From Zychaea mexicana (lineage: Eukaryota; Mucoromycota; Mucoromycetes; Mucorales; Lichtheimiaceae): 64,000 nucleotides of DNA. The position numbers were made by a program, and so were the translations under genes. This document shows positions 1 to 10,854 of this stretch, piece after piece (within the stretch, counting starts at the first letter, position 1; each line of letters opens with the position of its first letter). Where the stretch lies: contig NW_026516667.1 of assembly GCF_025766255.1 (NCBI RefSeq), positions 248,001-312,000 of the forward strand. The letters run 5' to 3'. Below the pieces are notes generated by a model. That model was not told the DNA's origin, did no database searches, and saw nothing but the letters and a program-made list of their open reading frames with translations.

Positions 1-2389
1 CTCCTTTCGTGGCGCATACGTACAGATTTTTCTTTTTTCAAATACCATTATCGCTGTTTTACTAGCGTGGTGGCGCTCTTTCTACTGGAGTATTTCTTAC
101 TTTCGGGGTGCAAGAAGTATCCGTCCACTACAACAAACAAACCCGTTTCGTATCTTTGTTCAAGGAAAGACAATGTCTACTCTATCTATGTCTCTCTCTC
201 TCTCTCGCTGCTCTAGATTAGTAAGCAAGGGTGCTTTGCAATAGAGAGTGCAATTTAGATCAGACCCCTTGCCCTGCTGCAACCGCAAAGCCGCGCAATT
301 AGTATATGCCAAGTTGCCAAGCCATAGATCTATGAGCGTGTGACAGAGGGAAGACTTGTTTGTTATGTCCCCCTCTCTTTCTCTTCTTTCCCCTGAGTTC
401 ACTTTATTTAGACAACCCGCATGTATTCGCTCTTTACCGAACATGTTTATCGTGATAATGTCTATTTCGCTAACAAAAGTCGTAACGACATTGACCCACA
501 AGTCGGAATGATTGGTTCGGGTTAGGAAGATTGCATTCCCGATTGGCAGAATGAAATCCCATCAATAAGAAAACTTCTTTCTCTTTCGCTTACTCTAGCT
601 CCCCATTAGGGCGGGTCAATGAGAGTAGGTTTTGTGTAAAGATTGGTTTTTGCGATCAAATCACGGCAATCGTTGAGTCCGGGCTTAAGAATTTGTTTAT
701 ACTTTTGATAGGTCCGGAATTTAGAATTGTCACAGCTTTACTATTCGTTGTCGTATGTAAATGAAAACGAAAAAAGGTCTATTTTTGGAGCAACACAAGC
801 CCGCTTCTGTATTATGTATATGCAAGCTAGTCTCCTTGAATGTTTATTTCACAGGGTCAAAAGGAAGCTCTTAAAACAAGTGGACCTATCAAACCAGTCC
901 ACGAGAAGAACGGTGATGATTATGCTCGGAATGAAAAAATCAGAGTGGATAAGGTGTGCGTGCATACACTGATGATATCTTCTTGGGGCTTTTCCTAACC
1001 TAAGACCCTAGATCTTCAAGCAGTATCGAGCATGTCCATTGGTTAGCTTGATCCAAGCGATAAGCAAACAGCTGTTATGCAACTAAAAAAAGAAAAGTGG
1101 CGCGGGAAGGTCGCCGATCGTAATGATGATAAGGAATGTACACAACATCACTAAGTACAGCATAGCAAAAGTGGTGGGGTCACATGGACCGCTTGAACCA
1201 TGCACACGTCAACCCATTACCATATACGTAGTCCCTGGTTGCGTATACACACTTGTAAGTCGGGAAACCTTTGAGTCTCTCTATGTTACGTCCGTGCAAT
1301 CTTTTGTTTGATATACTTTAAGTATATTCTGTAACACGCTGATTTTCTTCCTATCCTCTGAGGGATGGCACCGTAATTATCTCATACATTTTGTTGCATG
1401 CATACGTATTTCTTTTAGTGTTTAAGTAGAAGCACATAATACGTGCCGACTTTTTCTAAAGATACGTGATATGTTGAAGTTTTTGTACATAGATAACGAA
1501 TAGTATCAAGATGATCGTTTTACCCCTTTTGCTGTACCTGTCTGTTGTGGATCAAAAAGAAGCGTCCAACTATAGTGAAACCATGCAAGTAGTTCTTACA
1601 GTTCAATTTTCGAGAGTATAATATGTATACTATGCCACCGCTCTATGATCTTATTAAGGCATACTTTGTATTAACATGGTGGGAGACACGAACCCTGGAT
1701 CTTTCAACATATCAAAAAAAATGTACTAAACAGCAATATAGTAGCCAAGAGTTTTTCCGGAAGAGCGCGATTGTATGGGCAAACAGGAAGAATCTCACGT
1801 AAAAGAACATACCACATGTTTCTCTCGGAAGAGCGGCCGATGGTATGTGTGATATATATTATTCAATGGCAAGTTGGCGGATGACGCATCGCAAAGTCCA
1901 TCCTTTTTACCAAATTTGACCTACTTGTGTAATAGTTGAAAGAACGGTCAAGGAAGCCGACACTCCCCATCTTTCATTTATTAATTCAATCATCTTTAGA
2001 TAACAAGAACGGTACTAAAGGGAGCAAATATACATAATAAGGGTGAGCTTAAAGACCTTTTAACCTGGAGATAAAGGATTTTATGGTAACCATGAAAACG
2101 CTGTGTTGCCATGGCAACTGTAATCAAGTGAATTTTTACACTCAGTCAGGCATAGCTTGATATGCGGATCCGGGGTCTATACACCGGTCGGGTCATCGAC
2201 ACTATTGAACCTCCTTTTTTCTCGTGTGTCTGAAAGGTATGTATAGGGAGAAGAGATAAAATAAGATACGTAATACCGACACGGATACGGAACGCTATAA
2301 CAAAAAAATTCGACGAATGGATAGATGGATGGATGGATGGATGGAATGGATGGATTAAATGTATCGTTATAATAAAATAGGAAACCGAA
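1..2389. other. Intergenic region with one possible exon pair
   Basis: No recognisable gene. Several short open frames exist but none has a family motif. The one suggestive piece is on the plus strand: an open stretch 855-953 follows an acceptor (ttcacag) and ends at a GT, and it can be joined in frame across a 93-nt gap to 1047-1154, which ends in TAA. The joined product is Lys-rich and protein-like (for example EALKTSGPIKP and VMQLKKEKW). No upstream start exon was found, so this may be a gene fragment or chance. A (GATG)n microsatellite sits at about 2315-2356, just upstream of the next gene. Confidence 0.3.
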
Positions 2390-2858
2390 ATGGCCAAGTC
2401 CAAGAACCACACCAACCACAACCAAAGTAAGCAAGGCATTCAATTGCCACTCTACTTCTATTGTTTTCTTTGTTCCCTGTCCAACGAAGAAAAAGAGAAG
2501 CAAAGACGGAAAACGACGAGAGAGAGTGTTTAACGATTTACTAATGTACGCATTTTATTGTAATGGCGCTACTAAATAGACAGCAAGGCCCACCGCAACG
2601 GTATTAAGAAGCCCAAGCAGCACCGTTACCCCTCGCTCAAGGGTGTATGTATACAATTTCCCTTCAAATTACACACACACACACACATATATATCTATAT
2701 ATATAAATGCAAACGATGTCATGTCTAGAATTTGGGAAAATTAATAGCTGTTGTATATAATTTAGGTTGATGCCAAGTTCTTGCGCAACCAGCGTTTCGC
2801 CAAGAAGGGAACCCAGAAGGCTTTGGTCGCTAAGGCTGCTAAGGCTGGCAAGGCCTAA
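2390..2858 (+). CDS. RPL29: 60S ribosomal protein eL29
   Basis: Structural protein of the large cytosolic ribosomal subunit. The spliced model has three exons, 2390-2426, 2580-2644 and 2766-2858, with GT-AG introns, giving a 64-residue very basic protein. It begins MAKSKNHTNHNQ and continues AHRNGIKKPK and then SLKGVDAKFLRNQRFAKK, which is the eL29 signature. The length matches the short fungal form (about 59 residues in yeast) rather than the long animal form. The start is fixed by the universal MAKSKNHT N-terminus. Intron 2 contains a CA/TA dinucleotide run. An AATAAA signal lies 16 nt after the stop. The gene converges on the Vts1-like gene with about 270 bp between stops. Confidence 0.95.
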
Positions 2859-2873
2859 TTTTGTTTTCCCCCA

Positions 2874-2879
2874 AATAAA
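2874..2879 (+). promoter_or_regulatory. Poly(A) signal AATAAA of the eL29 gene
   Basis: Canonical AATAAA hexamer 16 nt downstream of the eL29 stop codon, in the short spacer before the convergent Vts1-like gene. Confidence 0.6.
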
Positions 2880-3132
2880 ATGACGAATACTTTAGCGTTG
2901 TTGGGCTAAACGAAACCAAAAAGAGTTGGAAAAAATTATATACTATTTAATAAGCGAGCTTGCGCTTATGAAATTTGGATTAAATCTGTGGGGAAGGGAC
3001 GAGGAATGCGTGTTTGAAAAAAGGATTAATCAAGAGAACAGAAGTGTGAGAGGAAGTGCTGTGTGTTGTGTGGATTATTCAAATCAAAAAATTATATAAA
3101 GTGGTAGTGTTGTTATATGTCGACAAAGTCGA

Positions 3133-6005
3133 TCAGTACTTGATATTCTAGATAACAAACATTGATGGTTTAGCATAAAAATAAGAGACCCTTTATCCAC
3201 AAGAAGAAAGGAGAAACTTACATTCGCATCGCAATGCGCTCTGATGTTCTCAAAAACTTTAAGCATTTTGCGTCTCGCGCCTAGTGCGGCAACTCCCTTG
3301 GCCTGCAGATCCTCATCGGACAACTTGACGATATCTTGCCACTTCATTGGTTCGAAGATCGCATTATACTTATGTAACCTAAGACTTCTGAAGAACGCAG
3401 GCACGTCTACAATTTGATCCCGCCATGTCTTAGCTTCAATCTTCCCAACACACACTAAGCTGTAAAAGTTTTACCTTCCAATAACTCCAAATTCACCGTT
3501 TCGGATGCCTTTTTGTTGCTGTTGTAGCTGCTGCCATCTTTGGGCGTTCTACTTCCCGACGACGAAGGTGCGGGAGACTTCCCTAGACCAGTACCACGAC
3601 GCTTATTATAGCCACCACGATCTGCCGAGACGTTAGAGGCTTCACTATGATCACTTAGGTAATCATGATCGTCGATGCCACCACCAAAAGCTGTTGTTGT
3701 TGCATCGGCAGGGTTCAAAAATTGGCCATAATGCTTTTCCATACCGGGCGGAGCCAAATGGTGATGATGGTTGTGGTGCGTGGATCGACGGGTGTTGAAT
3801 GGAGCAGACGCAGATACAGAGGGCACAGGGGAATGTGAGTCATTGAAACCGGACAAAACCAAGTTGGCCGAATCCACAGCAGCCGAACTCGAAGTTCGTT
3901 CGTCTGTTTCGGGAACAGTGCCAGGTATATTATTGTTGTTATTATTACTGCGACCTGCGCGACGGTGAGTGGTAGTCCAATCATCTCTCGGAGATAAATC
4001 TGCAAATTGAACAGTGGATGGCACGCCCCAGCTATTGGTGGTAGCACCAACAGCTGCTGCTGCAGCAGCGGCAGCAGCAGCGCGTTGTTTTCTGTTTTCT
4101 TCATGATCGAATGATGGTAAGGCCCACATGGATACGTCAGCAGATTTCGGCCGCTCAGCGGCCATACTAAGTCTACTACCACTTCTGCTTCCTCCTCCAC
4201 TCAGTGAAGAACGTGGCGGTTGTAACCAGTTGCTGTTGCTGGAACCACCAATATTTGTCGCATGCGGGAATAAGAGCGAGGAGTCGCCTTCAATCACCGA
4301 TCGGGGCCGGCTCCGGTTAGCAAAGAGGCTGCTACGGGTCGTTGGTGCGCGAGGGATCGGGGCCCGCCCAAAGTCGTCCATCATGCTGCTATTACTGGTG
4401 CTAACGCCAGCAGCGCTAGTGGCTGTACCAGCCCCACCACCACCACCGTTAAGGTTCAACATTGAGCTGCTGTTGCTTCCCATGGACCCAAACAAGCGGC
4501 TATAGTCTTCTGTATCGCCCAATGCAAACGAATGTCGGTTGTCAAGGTTACGCCTGTCATTTCCGGCGCTAGGTGGTCGACGGATCGTCGCTGCGGCTCG
4601 TAGACGTTGGTTTGCCTCTAGTTCCATTTTGGCAACTGCGCCCGCCAGTTGCGACTGCATATCTAAGTTTTTTTGACACATTAAAGATGTAAACCATATA
4701 CAGTAGAGATAGAGAGAGAGAGAGAGGGAGATACGATTAATTCCCTTACAAGACGAACCTTGTTCAGGATTGGCAGGCGTCAGATATGAGTAGAGCGGAT
4801 CACGTTTCATCAGCTGCTGCAATATGCTTATGAAAAATCGTAATTGCACTTGTGACGAGTGCTGTAAGAGTGTATAGATAGTTGCTGTACGCTCTGTTTC
4901 AGAAAGAAATCGAAACCACTGATCTACGTGTTGCAATTCTTCTTTGAAATTCTACTCGGACAGAGCGAAAAAGAATAAGCCATAGATTAGTTTTTTTATT
5001 GTTTTTCACCATGGAGATAAGAATCAGTTAAGAGAAGTTTACCTGATCCAAATTCACAGAGGTCATTTCTTCGAGGTTTCGTTCATAGTGCTGTAAATCT
5101 TCTCTCCAACCATTTCCTTTATCAGCTGAAACATTAAAGACGACATCAGTTATGCTTTGGTTAGCATAAAAAAGAATATAAAGAAGGGATCTCTCTTAGC
5201 AACCCCCCAAGGGTAAAGAAAAAGAGAGAGAGAAAGAGATGGTATAACAGTACATACGATCTGTAGTAGCATGATTTCCGCGATTGAGTACTTCAGATCT
5301 AGGTCGAGCTGAGGGGATCATAAGGATATGAAATAATAAAAAAAGAAAAAGGTAAAAGAAAAGGCTGCTGGGCTTGATGTGGTCCACTGAGCTTGCTACA
5401 AAGGGTTGCGTCGGTGTCTGGACATCTTAGAAAGCACGGTCTGGTTTTCAAAATACGGCAATCGGACACCACAGTGAGGCCTTGTGTAATATCCTTCAAC
5501 TCGAAAAGAGCACGAGAACACTAAAAGTATATGTCGAGAGAGGCAATTGTTTTTTATTAGGGTTCCCCGTTAAGCTCTGATTATTCTTGTGTCTCCATGA
5601 CGATATACATTGGATCAAGTGCTATTATTATCGTAATAGCTGAGCTATACCACTGTATACTCACTTTATTGGTTTTGCTTTTGATCGGCTTTCATTCAAT
5701 TTGGGATTTACCCACCGATGGTCAAAGCGGGCTTACCTTTTTCTGTGTCGGACCCTGTCGCTGTTGTCGTTGCTAATAGTTGCGGACCAAAGGTCTGGGT
5801 TGCTTCCACAAATAGTCCAGCATAATCTTTCCTTACTGGTCTGTATACATAGAGAGTAAAGTTACACGGGCTACCACCAGTGCACATACAACGGTACCAT
5901 TATTGTTATAGAACTTTGTGAAAGTCGGGCTGGACAATGTGGTTAACCAAAGATCGATTCTAACCTTGAACTTTTTCTTTGAACTTTGTTTCTGGACATG
6001 TGCAT
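3133..6005 (-). CDS. VTS1: Vts1/Smaug-type SAM-domain RNA-binding protein
   Basis: Post-transcriptional regulator. Vts1/Smaug proteins bind stem-loops with a CNGG-type loop through a SAM domain and recruit Ccr4-Not deadenylase (family knowledge). I assemble eight exons with consistent phases: 6005-5965, 5840-5737, 5308-5258, 5125-5043, 4951-4759, 4662-3475, 3433-3222 and 3147-3133, giving about 628 residues. The N-terminal part carries the conserved Vts1 helix region (LDQNFKEELQHVDQWFRFL). The middle is a Ser/Asn/Gly/Ala-rich low-complexity region of about 400 residues. The SAM domain is C-terminal (DVPAFFRSLRLHKY, then KGVAALGARRKMLKVFE). The RNA-contacting Lys/Arg-rich GARRKML segment is intact. 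The last coding exon is only 15 nt. The first exon and the donor at 4758 are the least certain parts. Confidence 0.88.
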
Positions 6006-8945
6006 GCCAAGGGTCAGTACAACGAAAAAGAAGCTAGTAGTACACGGTATACAATACGAGTACTATAAATACGCTTAGCCGTCCACTATAAATTCAAATA
6101 TCGCGTATAAAGCATCTGAGTGGTGTATTGAGAAAATATTAGGGCAGTGTGGATCAGCATTTTACAAACATTCCCCGTTAATACAGTACTGGAACAGCCA
6201 CAATATCCTGTAAACTTGTTTAAAAGGTTCAAGGCATCTTCAACCGCGTTCTTTCCTGGTTATTTACTTCTTTTCCAATTGAGTTTCGTTGAAATTATAA
6301 TTTTTTTGCGATCTTGGAGCAACAAAGACGACATGCTGCGCTCAGCAACAGGGAACACCAACAACAGCTCAGTTAGAAAAGTGATATGACAGGATTGGTT
6401 CATGTCCCTTAAGCTAAGATAAGTTGAGGTGCCTCTCCGATGATACATAAAGTAGATGCTAATGTTATGTATTTCAATACCAAGTCTTATTTAATACTTA
6501 CTACTCTTTCTAATGAAAAAAAACAAACGATGGGATTTTATAACATTACATATATAGTCATACAGTTTACACATCTCCAAGAAATCATAAATATACCCTA
6601 TGCTCAAGATCAACAATTCAGTGGTTCTTTGGCTGTCAGGTCGCCGTTAGAGACTTCAACAATGGGAAATTATGATAAAGTCACGGGCATTGATGTGTGT
6701 CCAATAAATTCATAGCAAACGAATGTATACAGCTATGGCCTGGTAGCAGACCAAATCTGTGTATGTTATCAAGTGGAACCGGTCATGGCATGGCTGTTGA
6801 TGGCAATATATGATTGTATAGCTCTTACATTGACGTATACCTAATTATAACGATTGAGAACTGCGAAATCATTCATGAAACATGGATCTGGTGGATTTCT
6901 AACAAGGTGGCTATACTGAGCTCCAACATGTGCATGGATGCAAATAATACATAATGCTGATATTGTCGGTAAAACAGAGCATCTGGACTATCACGTTTGC
7001 ACTTTCAATACTTGTATTCCTTCCGATAGTTCGACAGCAGGATCTCCTCGTGGACGGATGATTTGCTATCGTATCCTGGTGAGATATTTTTGAAACTTCG
7101 CATAGTCCTTAGGAGCGGACCGACAACGCAACCTTCGATGATGACAGATGGACGGCTGCGCTTAATGTAAGGGTAAATTTTAACTAAGTGAATGGAGGGT
7201 TGATTTTGTACTCATATAGGATTTTCACTACATGCCACCAAAGTGAAGAATTCCACAGCTGTCGAACCATATTCCACTCTAATTTCGTCGATCCAGAAGG
7301 CAGCTTCAACCACGTATATAGGAAATGATGCTACATCTGAACTCAATAGTGATGCTCTAACTAGTTTGATGTTGGCTTCAACTTTCCAAACTTTACGGTC
7401 TGTGTTAATTATCAAGGCAGTTTTCCACTCTTGGAATCTCGTTCAGTATAAACCATTATTGAGTGAGAAAGTATCACGGCGCTACAATGACTGTGGATGA
7501 GCAAACAAGCACACCAACCGTGACAGGTACTGTTATCATACTAGGACCACCGTCACTACTTTAGTAACGAGTGATACGACGGGCCACCACCAGAACCGAT
7601 GCAGGTTCAATATCAACATCAAATATCCCCACTGCAGCTACAAGAGCATACACACGTAGGTAATCGGGCGCAACAATAACCGAAGTTTACACTACCGAAA
7701 TGGTAGTTGCTGTACCTGTGGATGAAATTAAGAATCAGGGTCTGAATAAGAGGATAAGGGTGAGAAACAGTATTTTCGAGAAGAGAAGGTGTGAAACATC
7801 ATTGTCGTGTACAATACGTTATAAGAAAAAAAAAGCAGGAAAGATGGCTCTCTTTATGTATCATCGACACTTTAATAAAAGTAGCTATGATTATTACCTT
7901 GTCTCCTTTGGAGTGCTTCTTTTGCGCAACAGCATGAAGCAAATACTCCTAAGTCTCTTTTCCTGTGACCGAGGAAGACCGTGCTGCAAGCCCGTTGGCC
8001 GATAATGTAACGATCTTTAATGCACTCCTTTATCCTAAACTTCTAGAACGAATTTTAGTTCATACTTCTCAGCCGGACTGTCGAGACTAATCTTAAGTCA
8101 AAGGCATCCCAATCCTGGACCATCATCGGTCCAAGAAATCGTAGGTCTTCTCCCTATATCCATGTCTGATAGATTCAATCCAGCAAAGATTTTACTGGCA
8201 AAAGGTACAGCAATTGGTGCAACACAGTTCTCATATTTTGCCACTTGTTATATTTATCAAAGCTTCTTTTTCAGTCACTGACAATGATCAGGGAAATGTC
8301 GTTGTTCCAGCAGAGGGTGGTGCCATTGAGGAAAAACCCATATTGCCATCCACTGCAGCAACATCTCTTCTCCCTTCTACTTCACAACTGCGCATTAAAC
8401 AGGTGTATCATACTTTAGGCCACTCATATTATAAAATTGTGTTCTTGAGAAATTTTCACTCTATATTCAATGGAAGCAAATGCCATCCACCTTACAAGCA
8501 ATTATGCTATCATAATAATGTATAAGCTTGAATACGTTCGAAAGAGGCAAGCGACACATTCACTGGGGTCTTTTGTACATTAATGACTCTTTCCCCACAG
8601 CAACAAAGGATATAAAAATGGTGTGGAAGGCTTTAATTTAGTGCCATGTGGGTTAGAGCAGCTAAAGAAGGGAATCACACAGTATGTAAGCAAAATTTAA
8701 TCACATGATCCTGGTTGATATGAGGTTTGTTCATAAGCGGGGCAAGCCCCACGGCACCCCAAAAAAGTTTGCATTATTACATATGCTGATTCGCACGACT
8801 CGGTAACTATTCCTTTGCTTCACTTTCCCTTTTCAGCCACTGTAACTTCCTGCCCCACTTCTCCCTTTTCATTTTCTGTTACTTCCTCTCTTTTTTTCTT
8901 AAGAAAAACTTAAGATACCCCTTATTTTTCTTTAAATCATCAAAC
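6006..8945. other. Gene-poor stretch with decayed coding pieces
   Basis: No intact gene recognised. At 7430-7700 the plus strand reads as Thr/Ser-rich segments (TSTPTVTGT, TTVTTLVTSDTT, then DAGSISTSNIPT in another frame), like the linker of a secreted cell-wall protein broken by frameshifts. At about 8096-8204 an open stretch (HPNPGPSSVQEI, then MSDRFNPAKILLAK) can be spliced in phase 1 to an exon at about 8275-8402 (DNDQGNVVVPAEGG). This suggests a fragment of an unrecognised multi-exon gene. Neither piece could be tied to a start or a known domain. Confidence 0.3.
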
Positions 8946-9761
8946 ATGTCCAGCGAACCAGAAGTACTTATATCCGTCGCCAACCACGTCGCAACAGTAA
9001 CGCTTAACAGACCTCGCAAGGGAAATGCCTTGACAGCAGGCATGAACACAATTCTTTTGGATGCCTTACCCAAGCTTGCTGTCGATCCTGACGTGCGCGT
9101 GCTTGTTCTAACGGGCTCGGGCAAATTCTTTTGCACTGGCATGGACTTGTCTGCCAACCGCGGGAGCGTCGATCCGGAGCAAGTCAAGGGTGGATTCTTC
9201 AAGGGCCGTCAAGTCTATGACCTGCTCAACACATTCCCCAAACCAGTGATTGCCCGTATCAATGGTCCGGCACTCGGCGGTGGCGTCGGTCTCATTTTTA
9301 CAGCAGATATCCGTGTGGCTGTCGACAATGCCTATTTCGCCCTTACAGAAGTCAAGCGAGGCATTATCCCGGCCATCATATCTCAATTTATAGTGCCCGA
9401 GCTGGGTAAGCACAAGACGCGCGAATACATGTTGACGGGCCGTCGGGTGCCTGCATCTGAAGGTGCTGGTTCATTCTTGACGGCCACCGTTTCATCGCAG
9501 GACGAACTCGATGCCAAGGTCAAATCGTATATTGAAATGTTGGTCGATTCCGCACCAGATGCAATGGCGGATATCAAGAAGCTGATTGATATGGTAGGAA
9601 GCGGCGGTGACAAGGATCAGCATGCTCGTGTCCAAAAAGGTGTCGAAGATGCCTATGTGAAAATGATGCAATCAGATGAAGCAGCATATGGCATCATGTC
9701 TTTCCTCAGCAAGCAAAAGCCAGACTGGAATCAGTTTTTGAAGGACAAGGCAAAATTGTAA
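8946..9761 (+). CDS. Peroxisomal enoyl-CoA hydratase/isomerase family protein (crotonase fold)
   Basis: Probable enoyl-CoA hydratase acting on acyl-CoA thioesters in peroxisomal beta-oxidation. It is a single-exon gene of 271 residues, the usual length for the family. Crotonase hallmarks are visible: RPRKGNALT near residue 23, the CoA-pocket segment FFCTGMDLSA near 61, and the oxyanion-hole GPALGGGVG near 108. Two glutamates match the catalytic pair of hydratases: Glu135 in ALTEVKRGIIPA and Glu160 in TREYMLTG. The protein ends in AKL, a PTS1 peroxisomal targeting signal. Presence of both glutamates favours hydratase over delta3-delta2 isomerase, but substrate choice is unknown. The start is the first ATG after a pyrimidine-rich leader and gives the full N-terminal strand. 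AATAAA follows 15 nt after the stop. Confidence 0.9.
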   Translation: MSSEPEVLISVANHVATVTLNRPRKGNALTAGMNTILLDALPKLAVDPDVRVLVLTGSGKFFCTGMDLSANRGSVDPEQVKGGFFKGRQVYDLLNTFPKPVIARINGPALGGGVGLIFTADIRVAVDNAYFALTEVKRGIIPAIISQFIVPELGKHKTREYMLTGRRVPASEGAGSFLTATVSSQDELDAKVKSYIEMLVDSAPDAMADIKKLIDMVGSGGDKDQHARVQKGVEDAYVKMMQSDEAAYGIMSFLSKQKPDWNQFLKDKAKL

Positions 9762-9775
9762 ATAATTTTTATAGC

Positions 9776-9781
9776 AATAAA
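9776..9781 (+). promoter_or_regulatory. Poly(A) signal of the crotonase-family gene
   Basis: AATAAA hexamer 15 nt after the stop codon of the preceding single-exon gene. Confidence 0.6.
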
Positions 9782-10854
9782 ACAAATGCTGTCTTTTTCA
9801 AGAAGAGCGACTTTGGACTTTTCATGCCAACTTTATTGATCTGAGTGCTTGATGAGTATCATTAAAAAAGTAGGAAACGACAGTGGCTAAAGAGAACTTT
9901 GTTATTTCTATCATATACAAAGCCAGGCGAGCTAAATCTGTCCAGGATAATCTTTACCAGGTAAGTAACTTCTTAATGTCTTAGCAGTAGGTTGATAGAA
10001 CGCATAAATACGCTTAAATGACGGCTTCAAATTTCAATCTTCGCACCACATAGCACACATCTGTTCACTGTGCAAATAAGATCAAAGTATGGGAATGGCT
10101 GACTGGATAAAACAGTATTCTTGTTATCTATGACGACGGCAGATCCGAAGGAAAGGTTGCTTAGGAGAAAATAATGCGTTTGATTAAAAGCCGTGACATC
10201 GGTGAATGCAAACCATATTAAATGGAATTTTTTGATTTGCCGATGAACAAGAAGGCACAGGTTAATAGAACGGGAGCTTTACCCTGTAAAGGATCGCACC
10301 TTTAGCCCCTAAACTAATTGACGAAACACATGCATTTTGTTGGTCATACAAGTACATGTACTTTACTTATGGTATGTTTGTAGATCAACATGTCGTCATA
10401 CTCAGTCTGCGCATTTAAACAGTGACGGATGCTATTCGGTATTTAGACCACGAAAATATACCTTACTGATGGAAAGATCTGTCAACGTACTTTTTAGGAC
10501 TCTACTAATGTCTATTATGTACATTCATATCAGCAAAAGCCAATCCTTCTTTTCAAATTACTATAAACTGAGCTTTTTATAACGCATATGTGGCGGCAAA
10601 TACAGTAAGCTGTATGTACATGTTCTGCGAACGGCGGTCCAAGCCAACTGTCAAATGGCCAAAATATTATGGGTCACAGTTACTACTTAAAACGGTTCCT
10701 TTCAAGGATGATATTCCATCCAGGTTATCTCTAGATATAAGATAGCAAATCCTTCAAAGTGCTGCGCTAATAAAACAAACGAAGCTGCGGCGCTGTAACA
10801 CCAATCAAACTTATAGCCCCGATTTGATTTTTTCGTGTGTTCATAGAAAAAAAA
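9782..10854. other. Intergenic region, nothing recognised
   Basis: AT-rich spacer. The longest open frame (81 residues, about 10337-10582, plus) lacks an ATG start, motif or codon bias. It presumably contains the promoter of the AT-hook/zinc-finger gene that starts at 10855, directly after an A-run. Confidence 0.4.

Noticed and set aside
160..501. Minus-strand open frame of 113 residues
   Set aside because: No ATG context, motif or homologous feel; contains a CT/GA microsatellite that keeps the frame open.
3715..4505. Long open frames on both strands inside the Vts1-like gene
   Set aside because: They are shadows of the Ser/Asn-rich low-complexity exon, with no motif of their own.
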